64,000 bases of DNA from Mesocentrotus franciscanus (GCA_037976565.1 CP137685.1:27772827-27836826), one strand, 5' to 3'. Positions 24,386 through 36,670 are shown, numbered from the stretch's first letter. Numbers and translations: made by a program. The notes: generated from the sequence alone by a model not told the origin.

Positions 24386-27300
24386 CTAAACAGAGAAACA
24401 AATTAGAGAACAAAATCTGAAGTCACAACTTTATAAAGCATGAGAAATGTGCAATTTTGAGAACTTGAAAGACACTTCTTTTCGTCATACTCCGCCTAAT
24501 GATATCAGCATTAAAAACAAATCTTCAGAGGTTTTTCATTAATTTTTCGAGAAAGGTCTTGACAAACAATATTTGTCTATCAGTATTCTTATTCTTTACA
24601 AAAGAATTAAAAATGGGCATCTATAACTCTCTCTCTCTCTCTCTCGCATTGTCTTCACATTTTTCATAATACATGTAGTGTTCTTTCACATAGATTCTTT
24701 CTGAGCAAACGAGTGTGGCACAAACTGTGTTGACTGAGAAATACCAGAGTATAGATATCGTTACGTGTCGACATGGGATAATTCTTACACTTTCACTGTC
24801 TTAACCATAACACATTATTGTGTTTGCTATGTTCTCTGTTCCAAAACAATTGAGTAGTTCTTATTCTGGTCAATGTGTGACACAGTGTGGTCAAGGTGTA
24901 ACACAGTGTGGTCAAAGAGAAGCTTCACACTGCTTATGTAATTTGAGCATATAGGGTAAATTTGAACTTGTGCTTTTATCATTGTCTGAGATTCTCATTG
25001 TGGCTACACTGTGGCAACATACAAATAATTCGCTCCAGAGGCCTTTCTCTGCTGCCACATGCGGAGAAAATCTGTTGGAAAGAACTACTGGCAAGTACTT
25101 GAGACACTTCCACAATGTTAGCTATTGTGTGTTCACCATCTTACAGCGTGAGAAACAATGAACTTTTCAGGCAGAGGTGTTTGTGTTTAACTCACCTGGT
25201 ATGATGGCGGCGAGGAGGCAGCCGACACCGTAAGATACTAAAAGCATGGAGAAAGACTCTTGGTGGACGGAGTGACCAAAAGTCTCGATAGACGCCGAGA
25301 AGATGATAGAATAGTTGACTGCACGTCCCATCCCGGCAACTAAATAATGGAAACGTTAAAGAAATAAATAAGGAATGGCTACGTTCACGGGACAGTCGTA
25401 GTTTTAAACTTGAAATTTGCGAAATCTTAGCTTAATAATAATGATAATAATAATAATCTTTTAAGTCCACTCCAAATTTTATTAAGTCAACCGAAATGGA
25501 AATTCTTTGTGCCCAATTTATCGTGAGCCCGGCAGCCACTGAGCAGCGCCAGATCGACATTGCTCTATGCCCTTATTGTTGAACGCCAAACAAGGTAGCA
25601 ACAACTCCCATCTTTTAACGTCTTTTGGTATGACGCGGCCGGGGTTCGAACCCACGACCTCCCGGTTTCAGTTTCAGTTTCAGTTTAGTTTATTTCATTT
25701 CCATTTTTTCTAGCATCATTGCAAACACAATACAATTCAATATGCAGTAAACAATAATTGTATAGTATACAACATGAATATACAAATCAATATACAGTAA
25801 GCAATGCAAAAGAATCAAATCAAGCGTGACGAAGATACTAATCAATGACTAAAACATTATTCATAATTTGGATTATTAAAAAATACAGAGTTAACATGGA
25901 AAGTAAATATTATGATTCTTAAAGTTGTTTTATTTTTATCTATTATTTTTTGTATACTAAAATTGAGGAAATGGAGAGGTCCACTAAGAAGCAGGGCTTG
26001 TTTAGTGTGGATCCCTCAAATAGTGAGTAGAATAGATCTCTTTAAAGATAGAAAATGAAATTAAGACAAATATCGTAAGGAAAATATATCTAAGTGTGAG
26101 AGGTGATATGGTGCCAATGGTATATGGAGATGCAGAAAAGAAAATGAAGATGGAAGAAGAGTGAGAGGAGAAAGCTGGCGCGTCTGTGTGGGAAGAAAAA
26201 GAGAAAGATAAAAGTAATTTAAAAAGAGAAAGAGAGAGAGAGAGAAAGGAAGAAAGAGAGAGACAGAAAGAAAGAAAGAGAAAAGAGAGAAAGAAAGACG
26301 GAGAGGTAGAGAGAAAGGAGAGAGAGAGAGAGAGAAAGAAAGAGAGTTGGGTCCCGATCGCTCAATTTGAATTTTCTTTATATGTTTCGAGAATATTTTT
26401 TTTCAACTTGATTTTGAAGCAGTTTAAGCTTAAAGAATTAATTATATCGTTGCTAAGTGAGTTCCAGTATTTCGGACCGTAGAAAGAAATTGTTTTATGT
26501 GCGAAAAGAGTGCGGGTACGGGGAAGGTGGAAACGGTTGGATTGCCTGGTTGGGTAATTATGAATGGCGCTGTTTTTGTGAACATGTTAATGAATGTGTG
26601 TGGCAGTTCGTTTTTATTCAATTTATACATGAACTGTCCTGTTTGAAAAAGAAATAAGTCTGAAAATTTCAAAATTTTTGACTCATAAAACAAAGGATCA
26701 GTATGTGAACGAGTAGGAGCATTATGTATAATTCTTATGCTTTTCTTTGTAAGGTAAAAATTTTATCAGTAAGGTATTTGCTAGCATTACCCCATGCCAT
26801 TATTCCATAATTAAGGTAGGGTAAAATTAGTGAGAAGTATAATGTGAATAGTGTAGACTTTGGGAAAAAATATTTAAGTTTATTCATGATTCCAGTATTT
26901 CGGGAGACAATTTTGGATATATTTTGAATGTGTATGTTCCATTTCAATTTATCGTCGATCGTGAGCCCTAAGAATCTGGTTGATGTTACCCTAACAAGGG
27001 GCGTGTCTTCCAGAAAGATATTTCCAGGTAAATTTTGCAAGGTGTTACTAAACAACATGAAGTTAGTCTTCAGAACGTTTAACGATAACTTGTTAGCTTT
27101 AACCCATTCTACTACACGTTTAAGTTCTGTGTTTATTGTTGGAAGAAGGTTAGTTGGATTAGAGTGAGAATAAAATAAGTTTGAATCGTCTGCAAATAAA
27201 GTGAAAGATAATACATCTGAAGACTTGTGAAAGTCATTTATGTATATGATAAACAATAAGGGACCTAGGATGCTTCCTGTGGAACACCACAACTAATGGA

Positions 27301-30300
27301 TTGTAGCGATGACCTTTGATTATTTATTTCTACAAATTGTTTTCTGTTTGTTAAATAATTCCTGAACCATTCCAAGGCTATCCCTCGAACACCATAGTGC
27401 GACAATTTATGTAAAAGAATATTATGGTTTATTGTATCAAAAGCCTTGGAAAAGTCCAGGAATATTGCTATAGTATGTAAGTGGTGATCAATGGCTTGGG
27501 ATATAGTATCTACGCATTTCAATATTGCTTGAGTTGTGTTGCGGTTTGGTCGAAAGCCAAATTGGGATTCGCAAAAGATATTATGTTTGTTTAAAAATCT
27601 GTAACTCTAATAAAGACAATTCTTTCCATGACTTTGGATAAGGATGGTAGTAATGAAATTGGCCTATAATTATTTGTTTCAGAAGCATCACCTTTCTTAA
27701 ATATTGGGATGACTTTTGCTATTTTAACGCTATTAGGTACTATACCCGTTGTTATTGATAAGTTAAAAATATGGACCAGAGGATTTGCAATCGTTAAGAT
27801 AATTGATTTGAGTAGATGATTGTCGATCTCGTCATGCCCTGAACTTCTTTTACTTTCCAATTTATTTACTATACTAATTATTTCCTCGCGGTTAGTTGGA
27901 ACGAAAAACAAAGAAGATGGATTTTTGTTACTTAGAAAGTTATCAAATTTTCTTTCGGTTGTTGGGATGTTTTCTGCTAATTTTTGTCCTATCTGTGAAA
28001 AGTACGAGTTGAAGGTTTCAGCCATTGCTTGAGGGTCTTCGATCAAAGTGTCAGTGTCAGATTTAATTTTCGTTATTTTTGTGTCTTATTGTTTCTGTTT
28101 AAGGTTGTATTTATTATTTTCCATGTGTTTTTAGGGTTATTCTTGTTAAGTTCAAACTGCGTAGTATAATAATGTTTTTTTGCTTGACGTAGTACTTTTG
28201 TCAAAACATTTTTATATCGGGTGTATTTGTCACGGGTTTTATTTGTTGGATTAGTTTTGTATTTATAATAGAGGTTGTTTTTCCGGTTTATTGATCTTAA
28301 AATAGACTTTGTTACCCAGGGGGATCTTGGTATCTTTTTATAGTTATTGATTTGTTCTGTTAATGGTATACAAATATCAAATTGGCCCTTAAGTATGCTT
28401 ATAAATCTTTCGTAAGCTTCATTCACATCTTCAGAAATATAAATTTGATGCCAGTCCACTGTACTTAAATTGTCATTAAGGCGTTCTATATTTCCAGCAT
28501 TTAATTTGCGGGTTTTAATTTTTTGGGAACGCCTATCACCTGGTGTGTTAGGAAGTGAAGTTTTACAAAAGATTGGGTAATGATCAGATATGTCCGAAAC
28601 GATGATTCCTGATTCTAAAGGCTGTTGCTTGTTAGTAAAGATATTGTCGATTAAAGTGGCTGATTGGTCTGTCACTCTAGTTGGTTTGGAGATAGTAGGT
28701 AAAAATGAGGCAGATAAAATTAATTCCAGGAAATCATGAGAAAATCCTTGTGCATTAGACTGCAACAGATTGACATTGAAGTCACCCATGATGAAACAAT
28801 ATTTATTTTGAATTATAGGACTGTGTAAAATATTGTGGATGTCTGTTAAAAAATCGCCATGGGGACAATGCGGAGGCGGACGCTCTACTGACTGAGCCAA
28901 CACAATCGCAACTACTTTCGAAAAATCAATTCAAGGGTAATTTCAATCAACTATTGTATATCCTTTAGAAATCATGTTCGGATGACGTAATGCGTCATGG
29001 TAATGTTCGCGCATTTCTAAAGGCAGTGTACAGAGTTCCTTAAATTGCCAAAAGTCGATGTCTTTTTTCTTTCTTCGAAAATATAATTGCGATCGTGTTG
29101 AAGTTATAAACATGGATCCACCAACAAGACGAGGATCCAGACGAAACCGAAACAAATAGTATTCAAAGTTTTAAGACATAAACTTTAAGTTAAGGGACTG
29201 TCGTGGGAACCTATCTTGTGTGAGAACAATGGAGCATGAAATAATTTGAATGAAATGTTTCATATACCATTTAAAGGACGTCGCGCGTGATCGCAATGAA
29301 TTTGAGGCAATCAACTGTTGGACAATATCAACGTTCAATCACATATTCTATAGTAATCAGTAACAGTTTCGAATTACGCAATACGGGCCGGCATTGTAAT
29401 GTGTGCACATTTCAATAGCTGATTGGATGCAATCTTGTTCTTCTGACGTATATTTGTATGCATATCTCACTGATTTTAGCTTTAACTTTAAATAGTTTTA
29501 ACTTATACAATAATGACCAATAAATGATGCCCAATAGATCCTGCTCGCCGGGCCTTCTTATTAGTGGAAATCAGAGTAAAACTGTAATTAAATTGATAAA
29601 TTATTAAAAACAAAACAGTGATGAAGTGGGTGAAGCAACGACTGGGATCGGATAATGTGAGCAAAGTTTAAAGGGACTATTTACCACAGACATAAATTAT
29701 GATGACCGCAGTACTCGTGCTGAGCGTCAGGGAGAAAGTGGCGCATGCGCAGATGATACACATGACGGGGAAGAGGAGAGTCCGAGCGCATGGCAGCCGA
29801 TCGCCGAAGATTCCCGTCACAAGCCGAAAGCCCGTCTCCACGAAGCTCAAAATAGACATGAATGTGGCTGACCGTTGTGGTGTGTAGCCTGCAGTATCCA
29901 TCAACTCGACCTGTCGAGACAAAAAAAGGTTGAAAGGAAGAAAAAAGACCGTTAATTCTATGTCCCTAGTATGCGGGGAATGGACCTACACGAAAATATT
30001 ATATTGCTGGTGACAATTACATCCAAAATGTTTATAACATTAGATGACAGACATTATAACTCCAGATGAGTTATCACCCGATTATTACAGTTGGAATGAT
30101 GAATAATGTTAGACAAAACGAATGTTGAAACGAATGATTAGTTCCCCAAATGCAGAAACATAATACATGTAGTATAGGTCAAAAATATTTAACGTTTTCG
30201 GTTAACAATATTCAAATGCGCGACCACCGCGAATTTTTTTCTCCTTAAATTACCAAGTTAACCTTCCCACACTTCAAAGAAAGAAAATAAGACTCCAGGC

Positions 30301-33300
30301 GTTTTGAGAGAGACTTTATGAATCGAATGTTTGCTTTCAAGAAATATATTTCTCGCATTCCTCGAATCCCTATAAAAACGATATTATTACAAATCAAACT
30401 ATCGATTCTCCATAATCAATAGTAACTGTTTTACTGATTTAATTCTAAAAAAGATTGAAAGGGGTACCATGTCCTCCTAAAATGTTTCGATCACTTCGGA
30501 ACGCTTGTAAATTTCACAATACGGTTTCAGTAATTTTTCAATCAATCTTTTCCTGCATTTTAACAACAAATTTTCGAGAGAATTTTTTGTCTCCAAAGCG
30601 TACGATTTCAAAGTCACGTCACAATTTTTGACCACATATTTGCTCCAAAATGGAGAATGTCTGGATTAAAACAAATTTGTTATAAGCCTACTCTTTCTTT
30701 ACCGAAAACAACTGAGATAAGACGAGAAGGATTAGTTAAAAATGATGCTACAAAATCCCGTACAAAACTTGATAATTGTATTAGATGGTTCCCAAGCTAA
30801 ATTGCAAGGCTGACAAAATAATGCACGATTATAAAATAAAATGAAATAATTGATAAAATAATTGATAAAATATACACGCACAGGTTAAAGTTCACCTGAT
30901 GACGTCATTGCTCGTTGCGTCATCATCGCTAACACAAGGTTCAATGAAATCGGGAAAACGGTTTGATGGTGCGTAAAGTAATGTTTCGTTTTATTTTTGC
31001 AATGACTTTTCATAGATACTGAACAATAAAGTATTTCCAATGGCATTAGATTACAAAAGGATAATAGTACAATATCATGGAAAAGTGATTCAAAAGTTTA
31101 TAGCATGTTAACAGTCAATACACCTTTCGAATACGGAAGAAAATATATTTTCATTAATTTTACAAAAGTGTTTCAATACTTAAATATTGCTGAAAGCTAT
31201 TGCATTTGTATATATTATTTATTTTCCAAAGTAGTCAGGACCTAAACTCGATGGTACGAACGCCCTCTGTTGTCGGGTGGCTGAGACCGTCATTCCCCAC
31301 TACCAAGTCATGGTTGACGAACTCCGGATGAAGTGGGATACCATGTCGACAATGATGACATCAAGAAAATACAGGGCATGAAATTTAGAAACCGACTATC
31401 AAAAAGATAGTGGTATAGAAATGGAAAAGGCCCAGGTTTTTAGTCAAAATCTTTTTTCTTTTTTCAAAACCGTCATTTTGTTTAGTTTTCTTTTTTCTTT
31501 TTCTTCTTCAGTTTTCCTTTTTGTTTACTACCCAAATGTTGGAATTGTAATCCGTAATTATCAAAAGAAAACAGCAATGGATCCATGCACGTTTTCTCAT
31601 GAACCAATTTGTTTCCTATCAAAGTTTTGCATACATTTTCTTTTTTAAAGGGATAGTTGAGTTCTTGTTTAAGACCGCAAATGCCTTCAAAGTGCATGGT
31701 TATTGCTCTTATTCTTATTTATGACATTTCTAGTGCCCTTTTAGAACCTAAAATTGCTATGAAGGTAATTTTAGACCCCAAAATGTGTGAATTTAGATTG
31801 AATACGATCATACCAATTCAGCTCCACTTTCATAAAAATATGGTGACCGTTAATTAATTAATAATAACAATACACGGGCCGGCTGGTTGTGCGTATTATA
31901 ACCAACACGAAAAAGCCAACAAAAAGCCAATATTAGCATTGGCTGGAATAAAACGTATAAGGCGCTTTCTCGTTTTTCAACGGCTGGTTCAAAATTACCG
32001 AATACTTGTGGGGCACCAAAAATATTAGAAATGGTTATATTTTTGGATATTTCAGCCATCTCTGAACCGATTTTGATCAAACAAAGATGATTTTGTCATG
32101 TAAATTGTATATTCTTTCAAATTTGACACTCAGTTTTTCATTATCTCACAACAAAAATTATTTTGTGTAGCGCCCTCTGCAACAAAACTCAACTATCCCT
32201 TTAAGCAAAACAGAGACGATTAGTCGCATCCCTAAACTCTCTTCGCATCAGTTTTCTCATTCAAATTGTGAATTTGACATTCTCCATAATCTAGTTTCTC
32301 ATTTCATCAACGACTTTTTGTCTGATATTGCATACATTTTCTGAGAAAAATCACATAAATCTATTTTTTTAATGTTTTGAGTTGGATTAACTTTTATTTC
32401 ATTTTTTAATCTCCATTTCGACTTCAAAATAAATTGAAAAAAATAATAATTTTGGAATCTAAATCAGATTTTCGACTCTAATCAAGAATTCTTCGGTGAA
32501 TTTTAAAACGTGAAGCGAGGAGAGTTTAATATGACCATACAATATGGATTTGTATTAGGGGTATTGGGTAAGCCAGAATAAGCAGACATAGCATGAATTG
32601 TTTGTTTGTCAAAGGTACCCTTTAATATGTGATAGACGAAAGGGAACAAGGAAGAAATTAATGTATGAAGAAATAAAGGAAGAGGGACAAAGACAGAGAG
32701 AGACAAACAGGGAGAGAGAAAAATAAGGAGAGAAATAGATCAAGAGAGTGGGCGAGAGACAGACAAGCTTACAGACTAAAAGAGAGTGATAAAGGGAGGG
32801 TGAGTGTTTGTATCTGTTGGCAGTTAGAGAGATAGAGAGATAGAGAGAAAGAGAGAGAGAGAGAGAGACGGCGATAAAAGTGGAAATGGGAACCGTTGTG
32901 GAGAAGATAAAAGAAAAAGTGTTTTGACGAGCTTCTGATCCCTACGAATTGCACTTTTCGACTGGACGTTCTTTATCCTTCTTTTTACGACAGAGAATAC
33001 CTTTAGACTCTGTTCATGCTATGTCTGCCTAACGAAATAAAACTTACGATTTAGTCTTGGCTATATCGGGGTTCTGGGAATTGGTTGCTGAATCTCTGGG
33101 GACGTTGGTCGATTAATGGAGATGGACTTACTCCCTGATCGGCACGACGATTTTCTCTTTATTTCCCCCTTTTCCCCAATCTTCTTTATCCAATAAAGAT
33201 GTTCCACCGCTGTACTCGACGGCGCTTTGGACTCGATCTCATCAGTACCAGTACACGTCTGTGTAGCTTCTGCCTTGCACTGCCACCCCAGAAAGAAACT

Positions 33301-36039
33301 GAAAGGCTGACGATGGTTCTAGCCAGGAGCCCTCCAGCATCTGGGATGAATATCTTCTTCTACCCGTAAGACCACTGCCATTTGCTGCTTGAACGGGAAT
33401 GAACTGCTTTAGAGCCCAGCAGGAAACAAGAGACGAGTAAAGCTTCGGGGACTCTCGAGGACCTTCGGAGAGAGCTTAGGGACAGCTCCTTCATCTTCTC
33501 GGCATCTTCTCGGCATCCCCTCGACAGGAACCTACAGAGTCCTCTCTGTTTTGGGTGTGAAGCTCGGCAACCATAACTCATCCTGGCTAAATTTTATTTT
33601 GATATAAGAAAGATAACATTTGCTTTGACAAAAAGGCCAAAATTAAAAAAACAGGGAAAAACAGGAGGGTGAATTTCCTCTACTCAAATTAGAGGACCTG
33701 CACGAAACATTCTGTTAGCCAAACCCGTATTACTTTTAAACTTATTTGATGAAAATCTATTTCTTAAAAAAAAAAAAACCTAATGATAATGATCCCTGCT
33801 AAAAAATAAAGTTTTGGGCACCATTTACCTCATCGAACAGCAGGACATAACCCAACGACGACGGATGATAGATCACCAAACCTTCAGATTAAACATCAGT
33901 CGCCGTTGCCAACCTATTCTGCAAAGGCAATCACACTAAACCCTGTTTCTTACTTAACTACCAGAGGAAAATCATAAGTTAGCCATTTCATAATTCTGTG
34001 ATAAATTCTTAAGAAATAGTGACAATTCTTATCAAGAGATATGAGAAGAAAAAAATTGATTTTTATTTTGTATGAATCCCGAGACTGAGTAATGGAGAAG
34101 AGGTATTGCCGTACTAACCAGGTTTATCACGTTGAACACCATGCAAACATTGGACAACATGGTAGCCACACAGAACATCCAGTGAATAGGATCTTTGACG
34201 AGAAGGATGTAATTTTGTCTGGACTTTTGCCTTCGCTCCTTTTCCAATTGTCCTTCACCCGGGAACAGCTTGATCAGAATACTCTTTCTCTTCTGGGAGT
34301 TCGCTGTGGCTTCTATAGCAGCACTGGTCGACGGGATGACCGATGCGGCCAACAATGCCTTCAAGGAAGCGTCCTCAGTGGCAGATGCGGTTGCGTCAGT
34401 CGTGCCTTTCTCAGAAGCGGGTCGCTTGTAACATATAGCACAGGTAAGGCCGATGACGAAGATCAAGGTGGCGACAAATCGAAGGGTGTTTCGCCAGCCG
34501 AAGTGCTCATAGGCGATTTCCAGTATGGGACAGTATATCAGTGTACCTAATATGAAATAAAGATATCACATCATTATAAGTTAGTAACGGTTGAGAGGAG
34601 TATTCTTTGGGAAACGTTTTTCTTAGAAAAAGCTATGTACTTTTCAATAATAATCAAAAATTTCATCTCATTGAGAAGTAAACAGCATTTAACTGGTAGG
34701 TTCTGGTTGTACACCAATGCTCTTGCGACAATTGCATCCGGGATAATTTCCGATTCAAACTGAATTCCTAACTTCAACCCTGGACCCCACACTATCATTA
34801 CTCTAACCCTAACCCTAAAACTAACAAAAACCCTTATTGGAACCCTAAACCTAGGTAGTCCTAAACTTTTTGACGAAATAAATCTCACCGCACTAGTCGC
34901 GACAGCAGAAGACCGCCAACTAGTAGCACAGTCTTTACACATACATTTGTCCGCGTTTAATTGTTTTTACCCAACCTAAACAGTTCTCAGAAGCATTGCT
35001 TTATATATGGTGCGGATACAATCTAGAAGTACCATGACTGGACCGATCCTGACGCAGAAGAGAGAGAGGGCACTTACCAATAGCGGAACCAACTCCTGGG
35101 AGGGTGGTCGGAAGGGCGCAGTCGTTGCTGTCAAAGTGCGAGGTGACAACACTCATTGACCCTGTTATAACCAGGTTGACACCAAAGCCGAATACGAGAC
35201 CAAAGGTGACGAAAAGTGGCCATATGGACGTCGCGAAGGAGGAAAAGAGGAGTCCGCTAGAGCAGAAAATAGCGGCAAGGATGGCAATCTTACGAGGGCC
35301 GAACCGCTGGTAGAGTGTGTTGACGAATGGCGATGTGATCCCGACGGACCAGCCAAGGGATGCTACCCAACCTAAAGTCAGAGTCAGAAAAAATAGATCA
35401 TTAACTTTTAATTCTCTTAAAGAGACTTCAAGTTATAATTTGCTAGATATCTTAACAATGTGTAGTAAACAAACTATAATTATGAAATTATTGTTCATTT
35501 CTAATATTCTGCTGTTACAATCTATAAATATTGACGGATTGGGGAGGGCACTGGTATTTTGGAAGGTTCGTTTATCCGGAGGCCCATTGTTTGACTGTGT
35601 GTAGTTCCAAATTGAAATAAGTACATTAAATGTTATTACTAAGTTTCGTAATTTCGGAAATGAATGAATTGTTGTATTTACCAGTTTCAATAGCCGAAGA
35701 ATTCAGGTCTCTCCTAAGGCACATGTATAGCGGACCGAAGGCGCTGAAGAAGCCCAAGATTGTTGCGAAGACTATAGATGTGGCAATGGTCAATACCCAT
35801 CGGAAATACCGAGGGTTTATCCACAATGCCCTGAAGAGATTGGCTATCTTGAGGGCACCCTTCTTGCAGCCACGCGTCCCTGCTGGCTTGTCCTGGCTGG
35901 CTAACTCAGTCAAGGCAGAGGTGCCCATGGGAATCGCCTCAAAGACGGCTGGAGAAGGGTCATCTTTCCAGGAGACCAGTTGTCCACTGACGGGAGTGCA
36001 GGCATCGTAGAGCGAACTTCCATTCGGCTGAGGAGACAT
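24042..36039 (-). CDS. SLC16/monocarboxylate-transporter-like membrane carrier, 6 coding exons, 597 aa
   Basis: SLC16 proteins are 12-TM plasma-membrane carriers for lactate, pyruvate, aromatic amino acids or other small anions. On the minus strand exons 36039-35682, 35371-35078, 34546-34119, 29910-29685, 25339-25196 and 24385-24042 join in frame with GT-AG introns to 597 residues. Residues 1-80 are a long cytoplasmic N-terminus, and TM1 is about 81-103. FGWRNTLR lies near TM6, followed by a long hydrophilic TM6-TM7 loop rich in K, R, E and Q. The C-terminal tail is about 75 residues. The TM8 pair that is Asp...Arg in MCT1 appears as FVETGFR (Glu and Arg, same spacing). Divergent points: the usual DGGWGW before TM1 is replaced by NPRYFRW, and the KRR cluster of the family TM5 motif is SND. 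The start ATG at 36039 is the first in its exon; an upstream non-coding exon is implied by the acceptor at 36057. Substrate is unknown. Confidence 0.88.
25196..25339 (-). CDS. SLC16-like exon 5 (TM10-TM11)
   Basis: The acceptor is atttag|TTGCCG and the donor CCAG|gtgagt. It reads AGMGRAVNYSIIF and LLVSYGVGCLL. The intron before it holds the nested SINE and LINE. Confidence 0.9.
25431..25664 (-). mobile_element. tRNA-derived SINE, 3' part (B box and tail)
   Basis: On the minus strand this reads GGAGGTCGTGGGTTCGAACC, including a perfect pol III B box GGTTCGAACC, then a SINE body and an ATT-repeat tail ending near 25431. Its 5' part lies 3.2 kb away at 28857-28912, split by the LINE. Confidence 0.75.
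25665..28856 (-). mobile_element. 5'-truncated CR1/L2/Jockey-type LINE inserted in the SINE
   Basis: The minus strand encodes the end of an apurinic endonuclease (GDFNVN, then SDH), a linker, and a reverse transcriptase with FLDFSKAFDTINH, GVPQ..ILGPLLF and the catalytic FADDSNLF. It is followed by the usual C-terminal region and a 3' UTR with a CT-rich tract, ending in (CTGAAA)n. At least three frameshifts split the ORF (near 28075, 27600 and 27290), so it is dead. It is truncated before the endonuclease N-terminus. It runs in the same orientation as the host SLC16-like gene, within an intron. Confidence 0.85.
26210..26350 (+). repeat. GA-rich purine tract in the LINE 3' UTR
   Basis: GAGA/GAAA repeats on the plus strand, CT-rich on the LINE strand. 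Confidence 0.8.
26735..28858 (-). pseudogene. LINE endonuclease-reverse transcriptase ORF, frameshifted
   Basis: The fragments 28858-28073, 28046-27591, 27522-27265 and 27292-26735 are consecutive pieces of one EN-RT protein. The first shift lies in an A5 run near 28076. The FADD metal-binding motif is intact. The first apparent start, with MLAQSVERPP, is sequence contributed by the SINE, not by the LINE. Confidence 0.82.
28857..28912 (-). mobile_element. tRNA-derived SINE, 5' part (A box)
   Basis: The minus strand reads TTGGCTCAGTCAGTAGAGCG, a tRNA-like A box region, then TCCGCCTCCG. It would normally run straight into the GGAGGTCGTGGG sequence now found at 25664. The boundary with the LINE is accurate to about 10 bases. 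Confidence 0.75.
28913..29684 (-). other. Intron sequence of the SLC16-like gene
   Basis: No gene or repeat recognised. Confidence 0.4.
29685..29910 (-). CDS. SLC16-like exon 4 (TM7-TM9)
   Basis: The acceptor is cgacag|GTCGAG and the donor TGTG|gtaaat. It carries FVETGFRLVTGIFGDR, matching the TM8 region of the family. Confidence 0.9.
29911..31644 (-). other. Intron sequence of the SLC16-like gene
   Basis: AT-rich intron DNA. A perfect CRE palindrome TGACGTCA lies at 30900-30907. Nothing else recognised. Confidence 0.4.
31645..32204. mobile_element. TTAA-flanked MITE, family 1 (independent copy)
   Basis: The body is 31649-32200 (552 bp) with TTAA on both sides and the same AGGGATAGTT/AACTATCCCT ends and interior as 9171-9721. 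The flanks are unrelated to the tolloid copy, so this is a separate insertion, here in the SLC16-like intron. Confidence 0.85.
32690..32870 (+). repeat. GA-rich low-complexity tract
   Basis: GAGAGA repeats in the SLC16-like intron. Confidence 0.75.
32990..33600. other. Higher-GC island in the intron, possible decayed retroelement end
   Basis: Base composition is clearly less AT-rich than the flanks. Two AATAAA motifs (near 33035 and 33193) precede CG-containing sequence, as in an LTR R-U5 region. No clear TG...CA termini or target duplication was found, and the ORFs show no family signature. The identity is uncertain. Confidence 0.25.
34119..34546 (-). CDS. SLC16-like exon 3 (TM5-TM7 with large loop)
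   Basis: The acceptor is tattag|GTACAC and the donor CCTG|gttagt. It has HFGWRNTLRFVA, the hydrophilic loop, then DPIHWMF at the start of TM7. Phase 1 in, phase 0 out. Confidence 0.9.
34799..34855 (+). repeat. Short interstitial telomere-like repeats
   Basis: Several CCCTAA-type units (taaccctaaccctaaaac, then accctaaacctag) occur in the intron between exons 2 and 3. Too short to be a functional telomere. Confidence 0.6.
35078..35371 (-). CDS. SLC16-like exon 2 (TM2-TM5)
   Basis: The acceptor is ctttag|GTTGGG and the donor ATTG|gtaagt. It reads WVASLGWSVG, RFGPRKIAIL, FGFGVNLVI and LPGVGSAIG, the usual MCT TM2-TM5 series. Confidence 0.9.
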
Positions 36040-36056
36040 GACTTTGTCGACTCTTT
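35682..36056 (-). CDS. SLC16-like exon 1 (coding from ATG at 36039)
   Basis: The acceptor ctacag precedes AAAGAG, so 17 bases of probable 5' UTR are spliced to an unseen upstream exon. ATG begins MSPQPNGSS. The exon encodes the N-terminal tail and TM1 and ends SAIETG at the donor G|gtaaat. The upstream frame is open to the acceptor, so an earlier start in another exon cannot be excluded. Confidence 0.82.
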
Positions 36057-36282
36057 CTGTAGAATATCAGGAGAGGCAAAATGATAAGAATTGGATACAG
36101 ATGTAAAGGCAAACCTACTTAAAACACCCTGAAATTATTCATCGGTGGAAAAGATTTTGGAGTCGTATACTAAAGTAAGAAGATTTCCTAGAACTCGTAC
36201 AGTATCTCCTGATATTAAGGCAAAACTATGAAGTCTAAAGAAAAAGTATTTCTACCTATAAAATGATACTCTTTGGTTGACT

Positions 36283-36670
36283 TTGACATCCACCACTACA
36301 TCCAACCGGCAACAGTCGTAAGAACTACAAGATCGTCTCGTCCTTAATGTTATCATGTCATGCAGTCACGAACAGAGCAACATATTCACTCCTTCTTTCC
36401 TCGCACTGTTCGACAGTGGAACGCTCTCCCTCTCGAGGTTGTCCTGGCTCAATCAGTGGAAGCCTTCCAGCGACAACTAAAGACAGGGGGGAAGTAAATT
36501 CCGGCAATTTTTTTTACTGGCACCATGTATATATATACACCTTTCACTTGCACACCTGGGCATCCCTATGTCGCCACACACATGCACATTATCTGCAAGA
36601 ATCTTCAGCAGTGAAGGAGGCAGATTATTTTGAAGAAGAAGAAGAAAAAGAAGAAGAAAAAGAAGAAGAA
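36283..36670 (+). mobile_element. LINE 3' end fragment with GAA tail
   Basis: One reading frame with a single stop reads VVRTTRSSRP, then SFFPRTVRQWNALPLEVV, the typical C-terminal motif of Jockey/CR1-type reverse transcriptases, and stops at about 36495. A 3' UTR follows and ends in (GAA)n. Only the last portion of the element is present. Confidence 0.72.

Noticed and set aside
25641..25664. tRNA gene from the GGTTCGAACC B box
   Set aside because: There is no cloverleaf; the A box is 3.2 kb away and the sequence belongs to a SINE.
34092..34550. 152-codon plus-strand ORF
   Set aside because: It is antisense to SLC16-like exon 3.
34799..34855. Telomeric repeat suggesting a chromosome end
   Set aside because: Only a few imperfect CCCTAA units in an intron, with gene sequence on both sides.
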